Below, one piece after another: positions 1 to 10,208 of a DNA stretch of 64,000 nucleotides. Both the position numbers and the translations under genes were made by a program. Positions within the stretch are counted from its first letter, which is position 1, and each line of letters starts with the position of its first letter. The stretch covers positions 4,315,501 through 4,379,500 of the forward strand of contig NZ_CP015506.1 of the NCBI RefSeq assembly GCF_000294775.2, given 5' to 3'. Source of the stretch: Cytobacillus oceanisediminis 2691 (lineage in GTDB: Bacteria > Bacillota > Bacilli > Bacillales > Cytobacillaceae). The notes beneath the pieces are model-generated. The model was not told the DNA's origin, ran no database searches, and worked only from the letters and a program-made list of their open reading frames with translations.

Positions 1-2445
1 AATGTTAATCAGGCCTTCAAGCGGAAGGATGATTTCTGCACCAGTCACAACTGCTGTCATCGCCTTATCAGGCGTCTCAACATTCAGAGCCAGCACTAGT
101 TCTTCTGGGTTACAGAATCGTTCAATATAGGCACGGTTATTTTCCAGTGTGCCCAGAATTTCCTCATCCTTAGCTTTTACCATCATTTTAATCTTCTTGC
201 TCATAGGCGTGTTTACTTCAGCACGGCTGTTGCGGACAGAGCGAATAATTTCTACAAGCAGCTTCATTTCATTTGCAGCCTGGTTATCAGTGTATTCATT
301 GTTAACTGCCGGCCATTGTGCAGCCGTAATGGATTCACCTGAATGAGGAAGGTTCTGCCAAATTTCTTCCGTGATAAATGGCATAAATGGATGCAGCAGA
401 CGCATTGTATTGTCCAGAACATATGCCAGGATGGAACGGGTGGTTTTCTTGGCAGCTTCATCTTCTCCGTACAGCGGAAGCTTTGCCATTTCGATATACC
501 AATCACAGAAGTCATCCCAAATGAAGTTATACAGCACTCGGCCAACCTCGCCAAACTCATAGCGGTCAGATAATCTTGTAACCGTCTCAATAGTTTCATT
601 CAAACGGGTTAATATCCATTTATCAGCAACAGACTTTTCACCGCTTAAATCAATTTCTTCATATGTTAATCCATCCATGTTCATTAATGCAAATCGGGAT
701 GCATTCCAGATTTTATTGGCAAAGTTCCATGTTGCCTCAACCTTTTCCATACTGAAGCGCAGATCCTGTCCCGGCGAGCTTCCTGTTGAAAGGAAATAGC
801 GGAGTGAATCAGCACCATACTGATCAATTACATCCATTGGATCAACGCCATTTCCAAGGGACTTACTCATCTTGCGTCCCTGTGAGTCACGAACAAGACC
901 ATGAATTAATACATCCTGGAATGGACGCTCCCCTGTAAATTCGAGACCTTGGAAGATCATTCGTGATACCCAGAAGAAAATGATGTCATAGCCAGTCACC
1001 AAAGCAGCAGTCGGATAGTATCTCTTGAAATCGCTTGAGTCTGTATCCGGCCAGCCCATTGTTGAAAATGGCCATAGAGCTGAACTGAACCAGGTATCCA
1101 AAACATCTTTGTCCTGTTCCCAGTTTTCAATATCTTCTGGTGCTTCGTGCCCTACGAAAACCTCACCTGTCTCTTTGTGGTACCAGGCCGGGATCCGATG
1201 CCCCCACCAAAGCTGGCGTGAAATACACCAGTCACGAATATTTTCCATCCAGCGCAAATACGTTTTTTCAAATCGCTCTGGAACAAAGTTTACTTTTTCC
1301 TCTTTAGTTTGAAGAGCGATGGCTTCATCAGCAAGAGGCTGCATCTTTACAAACCATTGTGTTGAAAGGTAAGGTTCAACAACTGCGCCGCTGCGCTCTG
1401 AATGGCCCACAGAATGCATATGCTCTTCAATTTTGAAAAGCACTCCTTCGTCCTGAAGATCCTTCACGATCTGCTTGCGGCATTCAAAGCGGTCCATACC
1501 TTGGTATTTACCGGCTCGGCTGTTCATTGTGCCGTCTTCATTCATTACAAGAATTCTTTCAAGATTGTGGCGGTTTCCTATTTCAAAATCATTTGGGTCA
1601 TGAGCCGGCGTAATTTTTACTGCGCCGGATCCGAAATCCATTTCTACATAATCATCTGCAACAATCGGAATTTCGCGTCCTGTGATCGGCAGTTTAACCG
1701 TTTTGCCGATTAAATGCTTATAGCGGTCATCTTCCGGATGTACTGCTACAGCTGTATCGCCAAGCATCGTTTCAGGGCGTGTAGTGGCAATTTCGATATG
1801 TCCTGAACCATCCGTTAAAGGATATCTCATATGGTAGAAGGCACCCTGAACATCCTTATAAATAACTTCGATATCAGAAAGAGCCGTTTTTGTAGACGGA
1901 TCCCAGTTAATAATATACTCGCCGCGATAAATCAATCCTTTATTATAAAGTGAAACGAAAACTTCTCTTACAGCTTTTGAAAGGCCTTCATCCAGTGTAA
2001 AACGTTCGCGGCTGTAATCAAGTCCCAATCCAAGCTTTGACCATTGCTGGCGGATATGGCTGGCATACTCCTCTTTCCACTTCCATGTTTCTTCTACAAA
2101 TTTTTCACGGCCTAAATCATAGCGGCTTTTGCCGTCATTGCGAAGCTTTTCTTCAACCTTTGCCTGAGTGGCGATGCCCGCATGGTCCATTCCTGGAAGC
2201 CATAGAACATCGTATCCCTGCATTCGCTTCATTCGAGTAAGGATATCCTGAAGAGTTGTATCCCATGCATGACCGAGATGAAGCTTTCCTGTTACATTCG
2301 GAGGCGGAATCACAATTGTATATGGCTGCTTTGTTTCATCGTCTTTTGCTTCAAAGAATTTACCTTCCAGCCACCAGTCATATCGTCCTTTTTCAATCGC
2401 CTGCGGATCATATTTCGTCGGCATTGATAATTCATTATTATCCAT
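1..2445 (-). CDS. valS: valyl-tRNA synthetase, C-terminus cut by window edge
   Basis: Charges tRNA-Val with valine in the cytoplasm. The frame starts at an ATG at 2445, preceded by an AAGGAAG ribosome binding site, and runs open for 815 codons to base 1; the B. subtilis enzyme is about 880 residues, so roughly 65 C-terminal residues lie outside. The class I signatures are visible: [16 protein letters not shown] (HIGH motif, about residues 46-61) and [14 protein letters not shown] (KMSKS loop, encoded near 840-880). A T-box leader with a terminator precedes it, so expression should respond to uncharged tRNA-Val. folC is expected downstream, beyond the left edge. Confidence 0.97.
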   Translation of the reverse strand, partial: MDNNELSMPTKYDPQAIEKGRYDWWLEGKFFEAKDDETKQPYTIVIPPPNVTGKLHLGHAWDTTLQDILTRMKRMQGYDVLWLPGMDHAGIATQAKVEEKLRNDGKSRYDLGREKFVEETWKWKEEYASHIRQQWSKLGLGLDYSRERFTLDEGLSKAVREVFVSLYNKGLIYRGEYIINWDPSTKTALSDIEVIYKDVQGAFYHMRYPLTDGSGHIEIATTRPETMLGDTAVAVHPEDDRYKHLIGKTVKLPITGREIPIVADDYVEMDFGSGAVKITPAHDPNDFEIGNRHNLERILVMNEDGTMNSRAGKYQGMDRFECRKQIVKDLQDEGVLFKIEEHMHSVGHSERSGAVVEPYLSTQWFVKMQPLADEAIALQTKEEKVNFVPERFEKTYLRWMENIRDWCISRQLWWGHRIPAWYHKETGEVFVGHEAPEDIENWEQDKDVLDTWFSSALWPFSTMGWPDTDSSDFKRYYPTAALVTGYDIIFFWVSRMIFQGLEFTGERPFQDVLIHGLVRDSQGRKMSKSLGNGVDPMDVIDQYGADSLRYFLSTGSSPGQDLRFSMEKVEATWNFANKIWNASRFALMNMDGLTYEEIDLSGEKSVADKWILTRLNETIETVTRLSDRYEFGEVGRVLYNFIWDDFCDWYIEMAKLPLYGEDEAAKKTTRSILAYVLDNTMRLLHPFMPFITEEIWQNLPHSGESITAAQWPAVNNEYTDNQAANEMKLLVEIIRSVRNSRAEVNTPMSKKIKMMVKAKDEEILGTLENNRAYIERFCNPEELVLALNVETPDKAMTAVVTGAEIILPLEGLINI

Positions 2446-2475
2446 GTGTCATTCTTCCTTTCTGAAAGCAATCCA

Positions 2476-2772
2476 AAAAAATAAAAAACTCCATTCGCCA
2501 TAAAAGGACGAATGGAGTTTGCTTCGCGGTACCACCTTTTTTTCAATCACTAAAGAAAATCAGGGAAAGACATTCTTATAGAGATTGACACTTAAACAGA
2601 TAACGGATTTCCCGTCTTTTACTACTTGGCTGCAGCCTTTCGCAAAAGATGCTCTAGGGCGACCTTCCAACAGTTTTGCCTGGATAACCTTTCAGCTGCT
2701 GGTTTTCCTCTCTAAAAGGCAAATCGCCATTGTACTCTTCCCTGTCTTAGCATCGATATACAATTTTATATA
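2476..2772 (-). promoter_or_regulatory. T-box leader of valS (valine-responsive)
   Basis: On the minus strand the conserved T-box core GGTGGTACCGCG lies at 2525-2536, directly before a terminator hairpin (stem arms within 2486-2520, AACTCCATTCG pairing with CGAATGGAGTT, then a T-run). Upstream are a GAGTACA stem I element and AGAGAGG. A GUC triplet at 2661-2663, in the expected place on the 3' side of stem I, is the likely valine specifier; that assignment is inference. In T-boxes, uncharged tRNA binding to specifier and T-box favours the antiterminator. Any plus-strand reading frame here is incidental. Confidence 0.9.
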
Positions 2773-2778
2773 TAAAAT

Positions 2779-2808
2779 ATACTACCGAAAAAAGACTGTT
2801 ATAGTCAA
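2779..2808 (-). promoter_or_regulatory. sigma-A promoter of valS
   Basis: TTGACT (2803-2808) and TAGTAT (2779-2784) are 18 bp apart on the minus strand. Transcription would begin near 2772, at the 5' end of the T-box leader. Confidence 0.65.
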
Positions 2809-2996
2809 TAAGGATACCCGAGTTTTTTATATATTATTCATTATTTCTACCGAAGTGATGATGATTTTGCCCGAAAAAGACTTCTTTAGGGGAGTTTTAA
2901 AATACTGTTATACAGGAAAGAAACGAAAATAGGCACTTTACCGAAAAATGAATCATAGAATATACATATGAACATTCGGGAAAGGGGCATGCGACA

Positions 2997-3188
2997 ATGA
3001 GAAGAAAATATAATCCTTACACACTGCCTCCCTGGTTAAGAACTTTCAGGAATGTATGTGCACAGTTCATAATCCCGTTCTGTGTTTTTCAAGGCATAAG
3101 AACAATTTTGCTGCCTACCACCTTTGATGTACTGCTGCTATCGCTGTTCATTCTGATTGCTATTGCTTTCCATCTTCAATTGGTTTAG
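2997..3188 (+). CDS. small membrane protein, 63 aa, unknown function
   Basis: I do not recognise this gene. It begins at an ATG with a good site (AAAGGGG, 9 nt before the start) and encodes 63 residues. The N-terminus is basic (MRRKYNPYTLPPWLRTFRN), followed by two hydrophobic stretches (about residues 20-40 and 44-61), suggesting a small two-segment membrane protein with a positive-inside N-terminus. It is one of only three plus-strand genes and converges on ysxE, separated by a hairpin at 3187-3220. I do not recall a gene at this position in B. subtilis. The ribosome binding site and composition suggest it is real; function is unknown. Confidence 0.6.
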   Translation: MRRKYNPYTLPPWLRTFRNVCAQFIIPFCVFQGIRTILLPTTFDVLLLSLFILIAIAFHLQLV

Positions 3189-3220
3189 GAGCCCGCATCT
3201 TTTAGCTTTGGGCTCCTTCT
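3187..3220. terminator. hairpin between convergent genes
   Basis: GGAGCCC and GGGCTCC arms flank a 15-nt loop at the stop of the 63-aa gene and overlap the last codons of ysxE. It probably serves as a shared terminator for the two convergent genes, although neither side has a long T-run. Confidence 0.45.
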
Positions 3221-4269
3221 TGTGCTTGAGCTTCGGCAGCTGCTTTTGCTTCTTGTTTTTGCCTCTCGATCTCATCGATTCTCATTACAGCATATTCAAT
3301 ATTTTTCAAGAGCCAATACTGCCTTTGCAAATGCTGGACAGCCTTTCTTTCTCCCCTTTTACTCTCCCCTTTATAATATTGTTCGGCCGCCCTGATAATA
3401 GGACCCGGATGAGCAAAGTAGCTTTGAAACAGCAGCATCTCATCGTCTCTGAATGGAAAGTATTTCATATAGGTGTAAATCCACTCTACACATTCTTCTG
3501 ATCTTTTTGGATAAGTTTTCAGTGTCCTTGATAAAAACGGCAATATATCATGGAGCGGCGACCCCTGTCTTGCATTTTCGAAATTCGTGAAGTACCCATA
3601 TCCCCTATCATCGTAAAGAAAATGCTCGGTTGAAACTTTCCCATGGACGATTACCGTTCGTGCTTTGTCGCTTTCTTTTGTTTTTTCATACCAATCTTTA
3701 AATTTGTTTGTGGAGAATTTTAGTCCCTGGCTGACGTCGTGATAATATAGGGAAAACATTAGCTCAAAAGGAGACATATACTCTTTTCTTTCACAGGCTT
3801 CGATAAATCCCTCCAAGAACTCCTTTTCTTTCTCCCATTCCTGCAAAGTTTTTTCATAATGTTCGGTTCTGTCTTCCTTGTTTATAGGAACTTCCCTCGA
3901 GGACAATGTATGCAGTCTTGCCAATTCCCTCAGCATCTGCTGATGCCTCTCAAATCTATCCTCTTTTTCTTCATTAGGCATCCATGGCATTAAATAATAT
4001 AATTCATTCTGATGGAGCACCCCATATCTTCCATCCACCGTCGGGTAAATAGGGACAATTCTGTTATAGCCTTTTTGAAAGAGGGTTTGTACATGCCTTA
4101 TAAAATCTGCTCCATGCTGAGGCTTTATTTTCTTCAAGGCAAATACACCTTTGCTGCTGTATACCTTCTGAACTCTCCCAAACTCCTCTACAAAATGCGG
4201 CTCTATTGAATAATGATTTAAAATAGGGGAGACTTTCCGCAGCCGATTTTTTTCTTCCACCTTAACCAC
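3202..4269 (-). CDS. ysxE: spore coat protein YsxE (CotS-like kinase fold)
   Basis: Encodes 355 residues resembling the CotS/YsxE family of spore coat proteins, which share the aminoglycoside-phosphotransferase fold. A VHGKVSTEHFLYDD segment (about residues 208-221) sits where a kinase catalytic loop would be (HGD/N-type) but lacks the usual aspartate, so an active kinase is doubtful. The C-terminus is rich in Q, A and E. It lies directly downstream of spoVID, as in B. subtilis, where both act in coat assembly. The frame opens with GTG at 4269; a second in-frame GTG at 4260, preceded by GAGTGG, is an alternative start. Confidence 0.85.
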   Translation of the reverse strand: MVKVEEKNRLRKVSPILNHYSIEPHFVEEFGRVQKVYSSKGVFALKKIKPQHGADFIRHVQTLFQKGYNRIVPIYPTVDGRYGVLHQNELYYLMPWMPNEEKEDRFERHQQMLRELARLHTLSSREVPINKEDRTEHYEKTLQEWEKEKEFLEGFIEACERKEYMSPFELMFSLYYHDVSQGLKFSTNKFKDWYEKTKESDKARTVIVHGKVSTEHFLYDDRGYGYFTNFENARQGSPLHDILPFLSRTLKTYPKRSEECVEWIYTYMKYFPFRDDEMLLFQSYFAHPGPIIRAAEQYYKGESKRGERKAVQHLQRQYWLLKNIEYAVMRIDEIERQKQEAKAAAEAQAQEGAQS

Positions 4270-4321
4270 TCACTTTCCAGAATGAGAAAAAATGATGTTA
4301 TTCTAAAATATATTGGTTAAA

Positions 4322-4362
4322 CGAAAATAGCTGAGCGGGTTATTAATACCTGCTCAGCCTTT
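4322..4362. terminator. hairpin between spoVID and ysxE
   Basis: An 11-bp stem (GCTGAGCGGGT with ACCTGCTCAGC, one G-T pair) sits 10 bases after the spoVID stop. Short T-runs occur on both sides, so it may terminate or attenuate spoVID transcription before ysxE. Confidence 0.55.
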
Positions 4363-4369
4363 TAACCAT

Positions 4370-5641
4370 TTAATGGGCTACCGCAACAGGAATGTACAGC
4401 ACTTGCCCTTCATAAATATCCTGATTGATTTCAAGGTTATTCACCCGTAATAGCTGCTGGGCTGGTATATCATACCTTTCAGCAATGGCATCAATTGTGT
4501 CGCCGTTCTGCACAATGCAAACCTTGAGCTTAACATGTTCCTCTGTCTCTTCCTTCCGGGCAAAGAACTCTGTTAACGACATGCTTTTCTTCTTGGAGAG
4601 TTTCTTCTTCTTAGCCTCCTGTTCTGAAGAGGATGAGGATTCCTCTGTTTCCTCATGGGTTTCCTGTGCAGCCGCTTGAACAGGCTTCTTTTCAAAGGAA
4701 GGACTATCTGATTCGGATGCTTCCGTCATTTGATAGATTTCCTGTGCGGTTGGCGGTGCTTCCTCCTCATTGCGCTGAGAAGAAAAAGATATTTCCGGTG
4801 CAGTTTTCGGAGTCTGTTCTTCTTCTTCTGGCTGCTCTTGTTTTAATTCGAGCGCCGCCGGCACTGAAGGTCTAATGACGGCCTGCTCTTCCACTTCAGG
4901 CTGCTTTCTTGCTTCTGCCTCAAATGGAATAAAAACCTCATCGGTTTCTGACTGCTCTTCCTGCGGATCCTCTTCCCGTACATCTTCCTCGGCGCTCGAG
5001 TATACCTGTTCCTCTCTTTCTTCCTCTCTTTCTTCCTCTTCCTCTAGGTCCTGTTCTTCTTGCTGATATGACGGCCATTCCTGCTGTATAATTTCTTCTT
5101 CCTCTGTCTCCTCTGCCACCTCAGAAGATCTGTACTGAATCTCTAATTCTTCCGTTTCAGTTTCAGCTTCCGCTTCTTCCTCCCATTCTTGAACAGGAAT
5201 ATGCTGCTGATCACCATATAATCCGGTAATGGTTAAATTAGCTGTCAATTTCATACAGCTTCTTTCCGGCAGAACATAATCGAAGGACTCTACCGCAACA
5301 TCAATATCGTAGATGCTTTGGATTCTATTATTCGGAATGGTTATATCGACAGGAAAATAGTGTTTGAATTCACAAACTCCTTCTCCTCTTTCTTCAACTG
5401 TCTGAACGAATTTGGTGACTGCCAAACCCTCTTGATCTTCCTCGGATGCTTCTTCATCGCTGCGTCTATACTCACCTGCCAGTTCAAGTGCTCCCTGGAT
5501 TGTTACATATTGATCGCTTTCCTGAATTGTTATATTGGGGTCTAACGAGATGGTAATCAGGTCCGATACTTCCTGTCCTTTTTGAAACCATACTGATTCT
5601 TCTAAAGAAAATCGTAAGCACGATGGATTCCCCTGAGACAA
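4370..5641 (-). CDS. spoVID: stage VI sporulation protein D, spore coat morphogenesis
   Basis: SpoVID drives encasement of the forespore by coat proteins. The N-terminal domain (about residues 1-160, with LRFSLEESVWFQKGQEV) matches the family. A very acidic low-complexity middle, rich in glutamate runs, follows, then a C-terminal LysM domain (about 371-423, with VQNGDTIDAIAERYDIP). An upstream GTG at 5677 opens the frame, but GGGAGGAG 7 nt before a TTG at 5639-5641 makes that TTG the likely start, giving 423 residues. The B. subtilis protein is about 575, the difference lying in the acidic linker. A sigma-E style promoter precedes it. Confidence 0.92.
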   Translation of the reverse strand: MSQGNPSCLRFSLEESVWFQKGQEVSDLITISLDPNITIQESDQYVTIQGALELAGEYRRSDEEASEEDQEGLAVTKFVQTVEERGEGVCEFKHYFPVDITIPNNRIQSIYDIDVAVESFDYVLPERSCMKLTANLTITGLYGDQQHIPVQEWEEEAEAETETEELEIQYRSSEVAEETEEEEIIQQEWPSYQQEEQDLEEEEEREEEREEQVYSSAEEDVREEDPQEEQSETDEVFIPFEAEARKQPEVEEQAVIRPSVPAALELKQEQPEEEEQTPKTAPEISFSSQRNEEEAPPTAQEIYQMTEASESDSPSFEKKPVQAAAQETHEETEESSSSSEQEAKKKKLSKKKSMSLTEFFARKEETEEHVKLKVCIVQNGDTIDAIAERYDIPAQQLLRVNNLEINQDIYEGQVLYIPVAVAH

Positions 5642-5690
5642 AGCGACTCCTCCCTTCGAATCTTTACGTTTAATCACTATGTCATTAACA

Positions 5691-5719
5691 ATCCTATGAA
5701 GGATTAGGATACTTTATGA
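5691..5719 (-). promoter_or_regulatory. possible sigma-E promoter of spoVID
   Basis: TCATAAA (5713-5719) and CATAGGAT (5691-5698) are 14 bp apart, close to the mother-cell sigma-E pattern (kmATA, about 14 bp, CATACAnT). spoVID belongs to the sigma-E regulon in B. subtilis. The -10 deviates at two positions. Confidence 0.45.
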
Positions 5720-5807
5720 TTAGAAAAATAGCGCTCTAAGGGAATCTTAGATTAATTTAGAAAAAGTTCCTTAGATAAGACTTTTTTAGCGGCTGTTTGC
5801 TATGAGT

Positions 5808-5995
5808 GTTGATTTCCGCTGCAGGCACTCAAGCTTTCCTGCGGGGCTGCCGGGAGCCTCCTCGGCGCTATGCGTCTGTGGGGTCTCCCTGTACGCTACT
5901 CCCGCAGGACAATAAATAAGCTTCCTTGAATCAACACCGCACGAATAAAATGCGGATACATTTTCGCGGGATTAGCGCCTTCCACTCCAATCAAC
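5808..5995 (+). repeat. dispersed repeat family A, copy A1
   Basis: A 188-bp element bounded by GTTGATT (5808-5814) and AATCAAC (5989-5995), i.e. 7-bp inverted ends. It shares GTTGATTTCCGCT, GCCTCCTCGGCG, a GGGGTCTC block, CTACTCCCGCAGGA and GCGCCTTCCACTCC with the other three family A copies. It fills most of the gap between the hemL terminator and the spoVID promoter. No reading frame is credible. Confidence 0.8.
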
Positions 5996-6106
5996 ACCGT
6001 GCAAAATAAAAATTTTGCATTTTCACAGTCTATTGAATCCAGCCACAGGAAAGGGGTTTCTCCCAAACGATGGATAAAAGCTCTAATAACTATATTTCCA
6101 AGGGCA

Positions 6107-6137
6107 TAAAAAAACACCCATCAATCGATGAGTGTCA
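6107..6137 (-). terminator. terminator of the hem operon
   Basis: Just after the hemL stop, ACACTCATCGATTGATGGGTGT folds into a hairpin on the minus strand (described in two arms: ACACTCATC and GATGGGTGT) followed by seven T residues. Confidence 0.85.
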
Positions 6138-6145
6138 GGTCTTGC

Positions 6146-7432
6146 TTATTTTAATTTTGAAAATGCCTTTTCCGCTGCCTGGATAGTCTTTTCAATATCT
6201 TCATCAGTGTGTGCAGTTGAGAGGAAGAGTCCTTCGAATTGGGATGGCGGCAGGAAGACTCCCTGGTTTGCCATTTCCCTGTAGTATTCTGCAAAGAACT
6301 CCAGATTGGATGTTTTGGCTTTTTCATAGTTAATAACATCTTCATTTGTAAAGAATATACCGATCATTGAACCTGCACGGTTAATGGTGTGCGGGATATC
6401 ATATTTTTCTGCAGCTGCTTTAAGCCCTTCTTCCAGTCTGTCTGCTTTTCTTTCGAATTCTTTGTAGGAATGTGGAGTCAGCTGGCTTAATGTCTCGTAA
6501 CCTGCTGTCATGGCAAGAGGGTTTCCGGATAGTGTTCCTGCCTGGTAAATTGGACCGCTTGGTGCAATCTGCTTCATAATTTCCGCTTTTCCGCCATATG
6601 CACCGACTGGGAGCCCACCGCCAATAACTTTTCCAAGACATGTAATATCCGGTGTCACTCCAAAGTAACCCTGCGCACAATTATAGCCGACGCGGAAACC
6701 AGTCATTACTTCATCAAAAATAAGCAGAGAGCCGTTTTGTTCTGTAATTTCTCTTAAGCCTTCAAGGAAACCTGGCTGAGGAGGAACGACACCCATATTT
6801 CCAGCTACCGGTTCCACAATCACACCTGCGATATCGTCTCCGAATTGCTCAAAGGCATATCTTACGCTTTCAAGGTCATTGTAAGGAACGGTAATTGTAT
6901 TTTTGGCAACTCCTTCAGGAACCCCCGGACTGTCAGGCAGCCCCAGAGTTGCTACACCAGAACCAGCTTTAATTAAAAGGGAATCGCCGTGGCCATGATA
7001 GCAGCCTTCAAATTTCATGATTTTATTTCGGCCGGTATATCCTCGAGCAAGCCTCAGGGCACTCATAGTAGCTTCTGTTCCGGAAGAAACCATTCGCACT
7101 ACTTCAATGGAAGGCACACGTTCAATGACCAGCTTGGCAAGATCGTTCTCGATTTCGGTAGGAGCGCCAAAGCTTGTCCCCATTTCAGCTACTTTCTTAA
7201 TACCCTCGACCACACGTTCATTAGTATGTCCCAGGATTAATGGGCCCCAGGACAAAACATAATCGATATATTCATTTCCATCGATATCGTAGATTTTAGA
7301 GCCTCGTCCGCGTTCCATAAAAATGGGGTCCATATTAACTGATTTAAATGCACGTACAGGAGAGTTTACTCCCCCAGGCATCAATTCGCTTGCCTCTTTA
7401 AAAGCCTTGTTAGATTTTTCGTAAGAGCGCAT
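6146..7432 (-). CDS. hemL: glutamate-1-semialdehyde 2,1-aminomutase
   Basis: Converts glutamate-1-semialdehyde to 5-aminolevulinate, the second step of the C5 tetrapyrrole route, using PLP. It encodes 428 residues (B. subtilis about 430). The class III aminotransferase fold is evident: [15 protein letters not shown] (about 116-130), [15 protein letters not shown] (about 236-250), and [17 protein letters not shown] (about 265-281), in which K268 is the expected PLP lysine. The ATG at 7432 follows AGAGGG. It is the last gene of the hemAXCDBL operon and is followed by a terminator. Confidence 0.98.
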   Translation of the reverse strand: MRSYEKSNKAFKEASELMPGGVNSPVRAFKSVNMDPIFMERGRGSKIYDIDGNEYIDYVLSWGPLILGHTNERVVEGIKKVAEMGTSFGAPTEIENDLAKLVIERVPSIEVVRMVSSGTEATMSALRLARGYTGRNKIMKFEGCYHGHGDSLLIKAGSGVATLGLPDSPGVPEGVAKNTITVPYNDLESVRYAFEQFGDDIAGVIVEPVAGNMGVVPPQPGFLEGLREITEQNGSLLIFDEVMTGFRVGYNCAQGYFGVTPDITCLGKVIGGGLPVGAYGGKAEIMKQIAPSGPIYQAGTLSGNPLAMTAGYETLSQLTPHSYKEFERKADRLEEGLKAAAEKYDIPHTINRAGSMIGIFFTNEDVINYEKAKTSNLEFFAEYYREMANQGVFLPPSQFEGLFLSTAHTDEDIEKTIQAAEKAFSKLK

Positions 7433-7496
7433 GTCATCCCTCTTTTCGTTTAATAAGAAGTTTTCAATTACTAAGACTTACTAAGACATCATATTA

Positions 7497-8477
7497 TTAG
7501 TCCTGTTCCTTAATCCACCTTGCCGCATCTTTCGCATGGTAAGTAATAATTAAATCACTTCCTGCACGCTTCATGCCTGTGAGCATTTCCATGACGATTT
7601 TCTGTTCATCGATCCAGCCGTTCTGTGCAGCAGCTTTAACCATTGAATATTCACCGCTCACATTATAAATCACAATCGGCAGGTTGATGTTGTTTTTCAC
7701 ATCCCGAACAATATCCAGATAAGGCATTCCCGGTTTAACAATCAGGAAGTCTGCCCCTTCCATTAAGTCAGATTCTGCTTCTCGCATGGCTTCCATGCGG
7801 TTGGAAGGATCCATCTGATATGCTTTTCGGTCGCCAAATTGCGGCGTGCTGTCAGCTGCATCACGGAAAGGACCATAGAATGCAGATGCATATTTAACCG
7901 CATAAGACATAACCGGGATATCTTCAAATCCGGCTTCATCAAGACCTGCCCGGATAGCTGCTGTAAATCCATCCATCATATTTGACGGGGCAATTATGTC
8001 TGCTCCTGCTTTAGCCTGGCTGACAGCTGTCTGCACAAGCAGTTCAAGGGATGCATCGTTCAGCACTTCTCCATTTTCAATTAATCCGCAATGGCCATGA
8101 TCGGTATACTCGCAAAGGCATGTATCAGCAATTACGATAATTTCCGGATATTTAGCTTTTATAAATCTTGTAGCTTCCTGCACGATCCCATGATCATGAT
8201 AAGCCTGCTCCCCGCATGCATCTTTCTCTTTAGGTATTCCAAATAAGAGCACCGATTTTATTCCAAGAGAAACAACTTCATTCATTTCCTCTTCGAGGTG
8301 ATCAAGCGACAAATTGTATATTCCCGGCATCGAAGGGATTTCTCTTTTAATATCGTCTCCTTCTGCCACGAAAATTGGATAAATTAAATCCTCTGTACGC
8401 AAGAAGTTCTCACGGATAAGCGCTCTCATATTCGGACTTTTGCGAAGGCGTCTATGTCTATTAAATTGAAGATCCAT
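7497..8477 (-). CDS. hemB: porphobilinogen synthase (ALA dehydratase)
   Basis: Condenses two 5-aminolevulinate molecules into porphobilinogen. It encodes 326 residues. The active-site lysines are K195 ([14 protein letters not shown]) and K248 ([11 protein letters not shown]). Cysteines C120, C122 and C130 in [14 protein letters not shown] mark the zinc-binding class of the family rather than the magnesium-only class. Its start overlaps the end of hemD by one base, so the two are probably translationally coupled. Confidence 0.98.
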   Translation of the reverse strand: MDLQFNRHRRLRKSPNMRALIRENFLRTEDLIYPIFVAEGDDIKREIPSMPGIYNLSLDHLEEEMNEVVSLGIKSVLLFGIPKEKDACGEQAYHDHGIVQEATRFIKAKYPEIIVIADTCLCEYTDHGHCGLIENGEVLNDASLELLVQTAVSQAKAGADIIAPSNMMDGFTAAIRAGLDEAGFEDIPVMSYAVKYASAFYGPFRDAADSTPQFGDRKAYQMDPSNRMEAMREAESDLMEGADFLIVKPGMPYLDIVRDVKNNINLPIVIYNVSGEYSMVKAAAQNGWIDEQKIVMEMLTGMKRAGSDLIITYHAKDAARWIKEQD

Positions 8478-9259
8478 TAATTTTCCCTCCTGATTTCTGC
8501 CAAGTAGCTAATAATGCTCTTAAGCATGTTATGTACTGTATATTCTTCAGGAACCGCATGAACCTGCAGCCCATAAGCCTTTGCGCGTTCTCTAGTCACA
8601 GGCCCGATGCAGCCCACCACACTGTCTTTAACAGCATTCTCATATCCAAGCTCCTTTAAAGCCCCTATAAAATGATCTACTGTGGAAGGGCTGGTAAAAG
8701 CAAGAATATCTAACCCTTTTCCTGAAAGCTGTTTTTTTAACAGACCGATGCTTTCACGTGGAAAAGTTGTCTCATAAACAATGATTTCATCAACGTCTGC
8801 ACCATTTTCCGAAAGGGAGGCTGCGATATAGTCACGCGCCAGATTCCCTTTGGGGATTAATACTTTCATCCCTTCTTCTACTAATGGCAAAAAATCCTCA
8901 ACAAACCCTTCAGCAACATAATCCTGAGGCATAAATTGCACTTTTAATCCCTTATCCATAAGCAATTTCTTAGTCTTCTCTCCGATAACCGCTATGTTAG
9001 GGAAAGGCCCGCCCTGACTCAGATTTTCAAAAAAAGCGTCCACAGCTGTCGCGCTTGTGAAAATCACCCAATCATAAGTTTGAATCCGCTTATGTGTTTT
9101 ATATAAAGTTTCCTTATCCTGCAATGGCTCGAAAGCAATCAAGGGGATCTCAACAGGTATCCCCCCATAGCTTTGGATAAGAGCCGAAAAGGAGTGAGCC
9201 TGTTTTTTCCCTCTTGGCACTAAAACAGTCATGCCTTCTAAAGGGGAAGTCTGTTTCAT
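8477..9259 (-). CDS. hemD: uroporphyrinogen-III synthase
   Basis: Closes hydroxymethylbilane to uroporphyrinogen III with inversion of ring D. It encodes 260 residues. The family is poorly conserved, but the two-lobe pattern is seen: [18 protein letters not shown] (about 82-99) in the first half and [19 protein letters not shown] (about 178-196) in the second. The ATG overlaps the hemC stop as ATGA, with GAGGAG inside the hemC end, implying coupling. Position between hemC and hemB supports the call. Confidence 0.95.
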   Translation of the reverse strand: MKQTSPLEGMTVLVPRGKKQAHSFSALIQSYGGIPVEIPLIAFEPLQDKETLYKTHKRIQTYDWVIFTSATAVDAFFENLSQGGPFPNIAVIGEKTKKLLMDKGLKVQFMPQDYVAEGFVEDFLPLVEEGMKVLIPKGNLARDYIAASLSENGADVDEIIVYETTFPRESIGLLKKQLSGKGLDILAFTSPSTVDHFIGALKELGYENAVKDSVVGCIGPVTRERAKAYGLQVHAVPEEYTVHNMLKSIISYLAEIRREN

Positions 9260-10191
9260 TGCCCGTCAAGCTCCTCTTTCACTCTGTCAATCAGCTCTTT
9301 GGCCCCTTGTTCGGTTAGCATGTCAGCCATCTTAACACCAAGTTCTTCCGGATCAGAACCTGTTAGGGTCTCCTTATAAATCACTTTTCCATCAGGGGAA
9401 CCTACAAGTCCGGTTAACTCCATTTCACCCGTTTCATTAATTGTGGCAAACCCTGCAATCGGAACCTGGCAGCCGCCTTCCATTTTATGAAGGAACGCAC
9501 GCTCTGCACGTACAGTCTGATTCGTCTCAGAGCATGTAAATTTATCCAGCAATGCACGAAGCTCCTTATCACTTTCACGGCACTCAATGGATAGTGCCCC
9601 CTGGCCAACAGCCGGCACACAAACTTCCGGCTCCAGGAATTCTGTAACAACATCAGCCGCCCAGCCCATTCGGGAGAGACCTGCTGCTGCAAGAATAATC
9701 GCATCATATTCTTCCGTTTCCAGTTTAGATAATCTGGTATCAATGTTTCCTCTGATCCACTTAATCTCCAGATCCGGACGCTGTGCCAGCAATTGTGCCC
9801 CTCTGCGCAGGCTGCTTGTTCCTACAATAGATCCTTCCCTTAAGTCATTCAGTTTTATATGCCCTTTTGAGATAAGGGCATCCCGATGGTCTTCTCTTTC
9901 AGGAATGCTGCCAATTGTCAGCCCTGCCGGAAGAACAGCGGGCATATCCTTCATGCTATGTACAGCCATATCTATTTCTTCATCAAGCATGGCCTGCTCT
10001 ATTTCCTTTACGAACAACCCTTTTCCTCCGACCTTTGAAAGGGTAACATCAAGAATTTTATCACCCTTAGTGACAATTTCCTTCACCTCGAACTCAAAGG
10101 ATGGATCAATGCTTTTCAATTGGCTGATCACCCAATTTGTCTGAGTTAGTGCCAGCTTGCTTCGTCTTGAACCTACGATAATTTTTCTCAT
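9256..10191 (-). CDS. hemC: porphobilinogen deaminase (hydroxymethylbilane synthase)
   Basis: Polymerises four porphobilinogens into hydroxymethylbilane. It encodes 311 residues from the ATG at 10191, which is preceded by GGAGG at 5 nt; a TTG at 10206 also opens the frame but has no such site. Cys241 in [12 protein letters not shown] is the attachment residue for the dipyrromethane cofactor. [14 protein letters not shown] (about 75-88) and [11 protein letters not shown] (about 124-134) are substrate-site motifs. The gene is separated from hemX by 555 bases filled with a tandem repeat, unlike the compact spacing elsewhere in the operon. Confidence 0.98.
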   Translation of the reverse strand: MRKIIVGSRRSKLALTQTNWVISQLKSIDPSFEFEVKEIVTKGDKILDVTLSKVGGKGLFVKEIEQAMLDEEIDMAVHSMKDMPAVLPAGLTIGSIPEREDHRDALISKGHIKLNDLREGSIVGTSSLRRGAQLLAQRPDLEIKWIRGNIDTRLSKLETEEYDAIILAAAGLSRMGWAADVVTEFLEPEVCVPAVGQGALSIECRESDKELRALLDKFTCSETNQTVRAERAFLHKMEGGCQVPIAGFATINETGEMELTGLVGSPDGKVIYKETLTGSDPEELGVKMADMLTEQGAKELIDRVKEELDGQ

Positions 10192-10208
10192 GACTGCCTC
10201 CTGCAAAT

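Noticed and set aside
264..599. 111-codon minus-strand frame near the left edge
   Set aside because: It is out of frame within valS, which continues to base 1.
2585..2932. 115-codon plus-strand open frame upstream of valS
   Set aside because: It overlaps the T-box leader and promoter and has no ribosome binding site.
5808..5995. Insertion sequence at the family A repeat
   Set aside because: The element is under 200 bp with no transposase frame; at most it is a non-autonomous element.
9587..10144. 185-codon plus-strand open frame opposite hemC
   Set aside because: Antisense shadow of hemC; composition is that of reverse-read codons.
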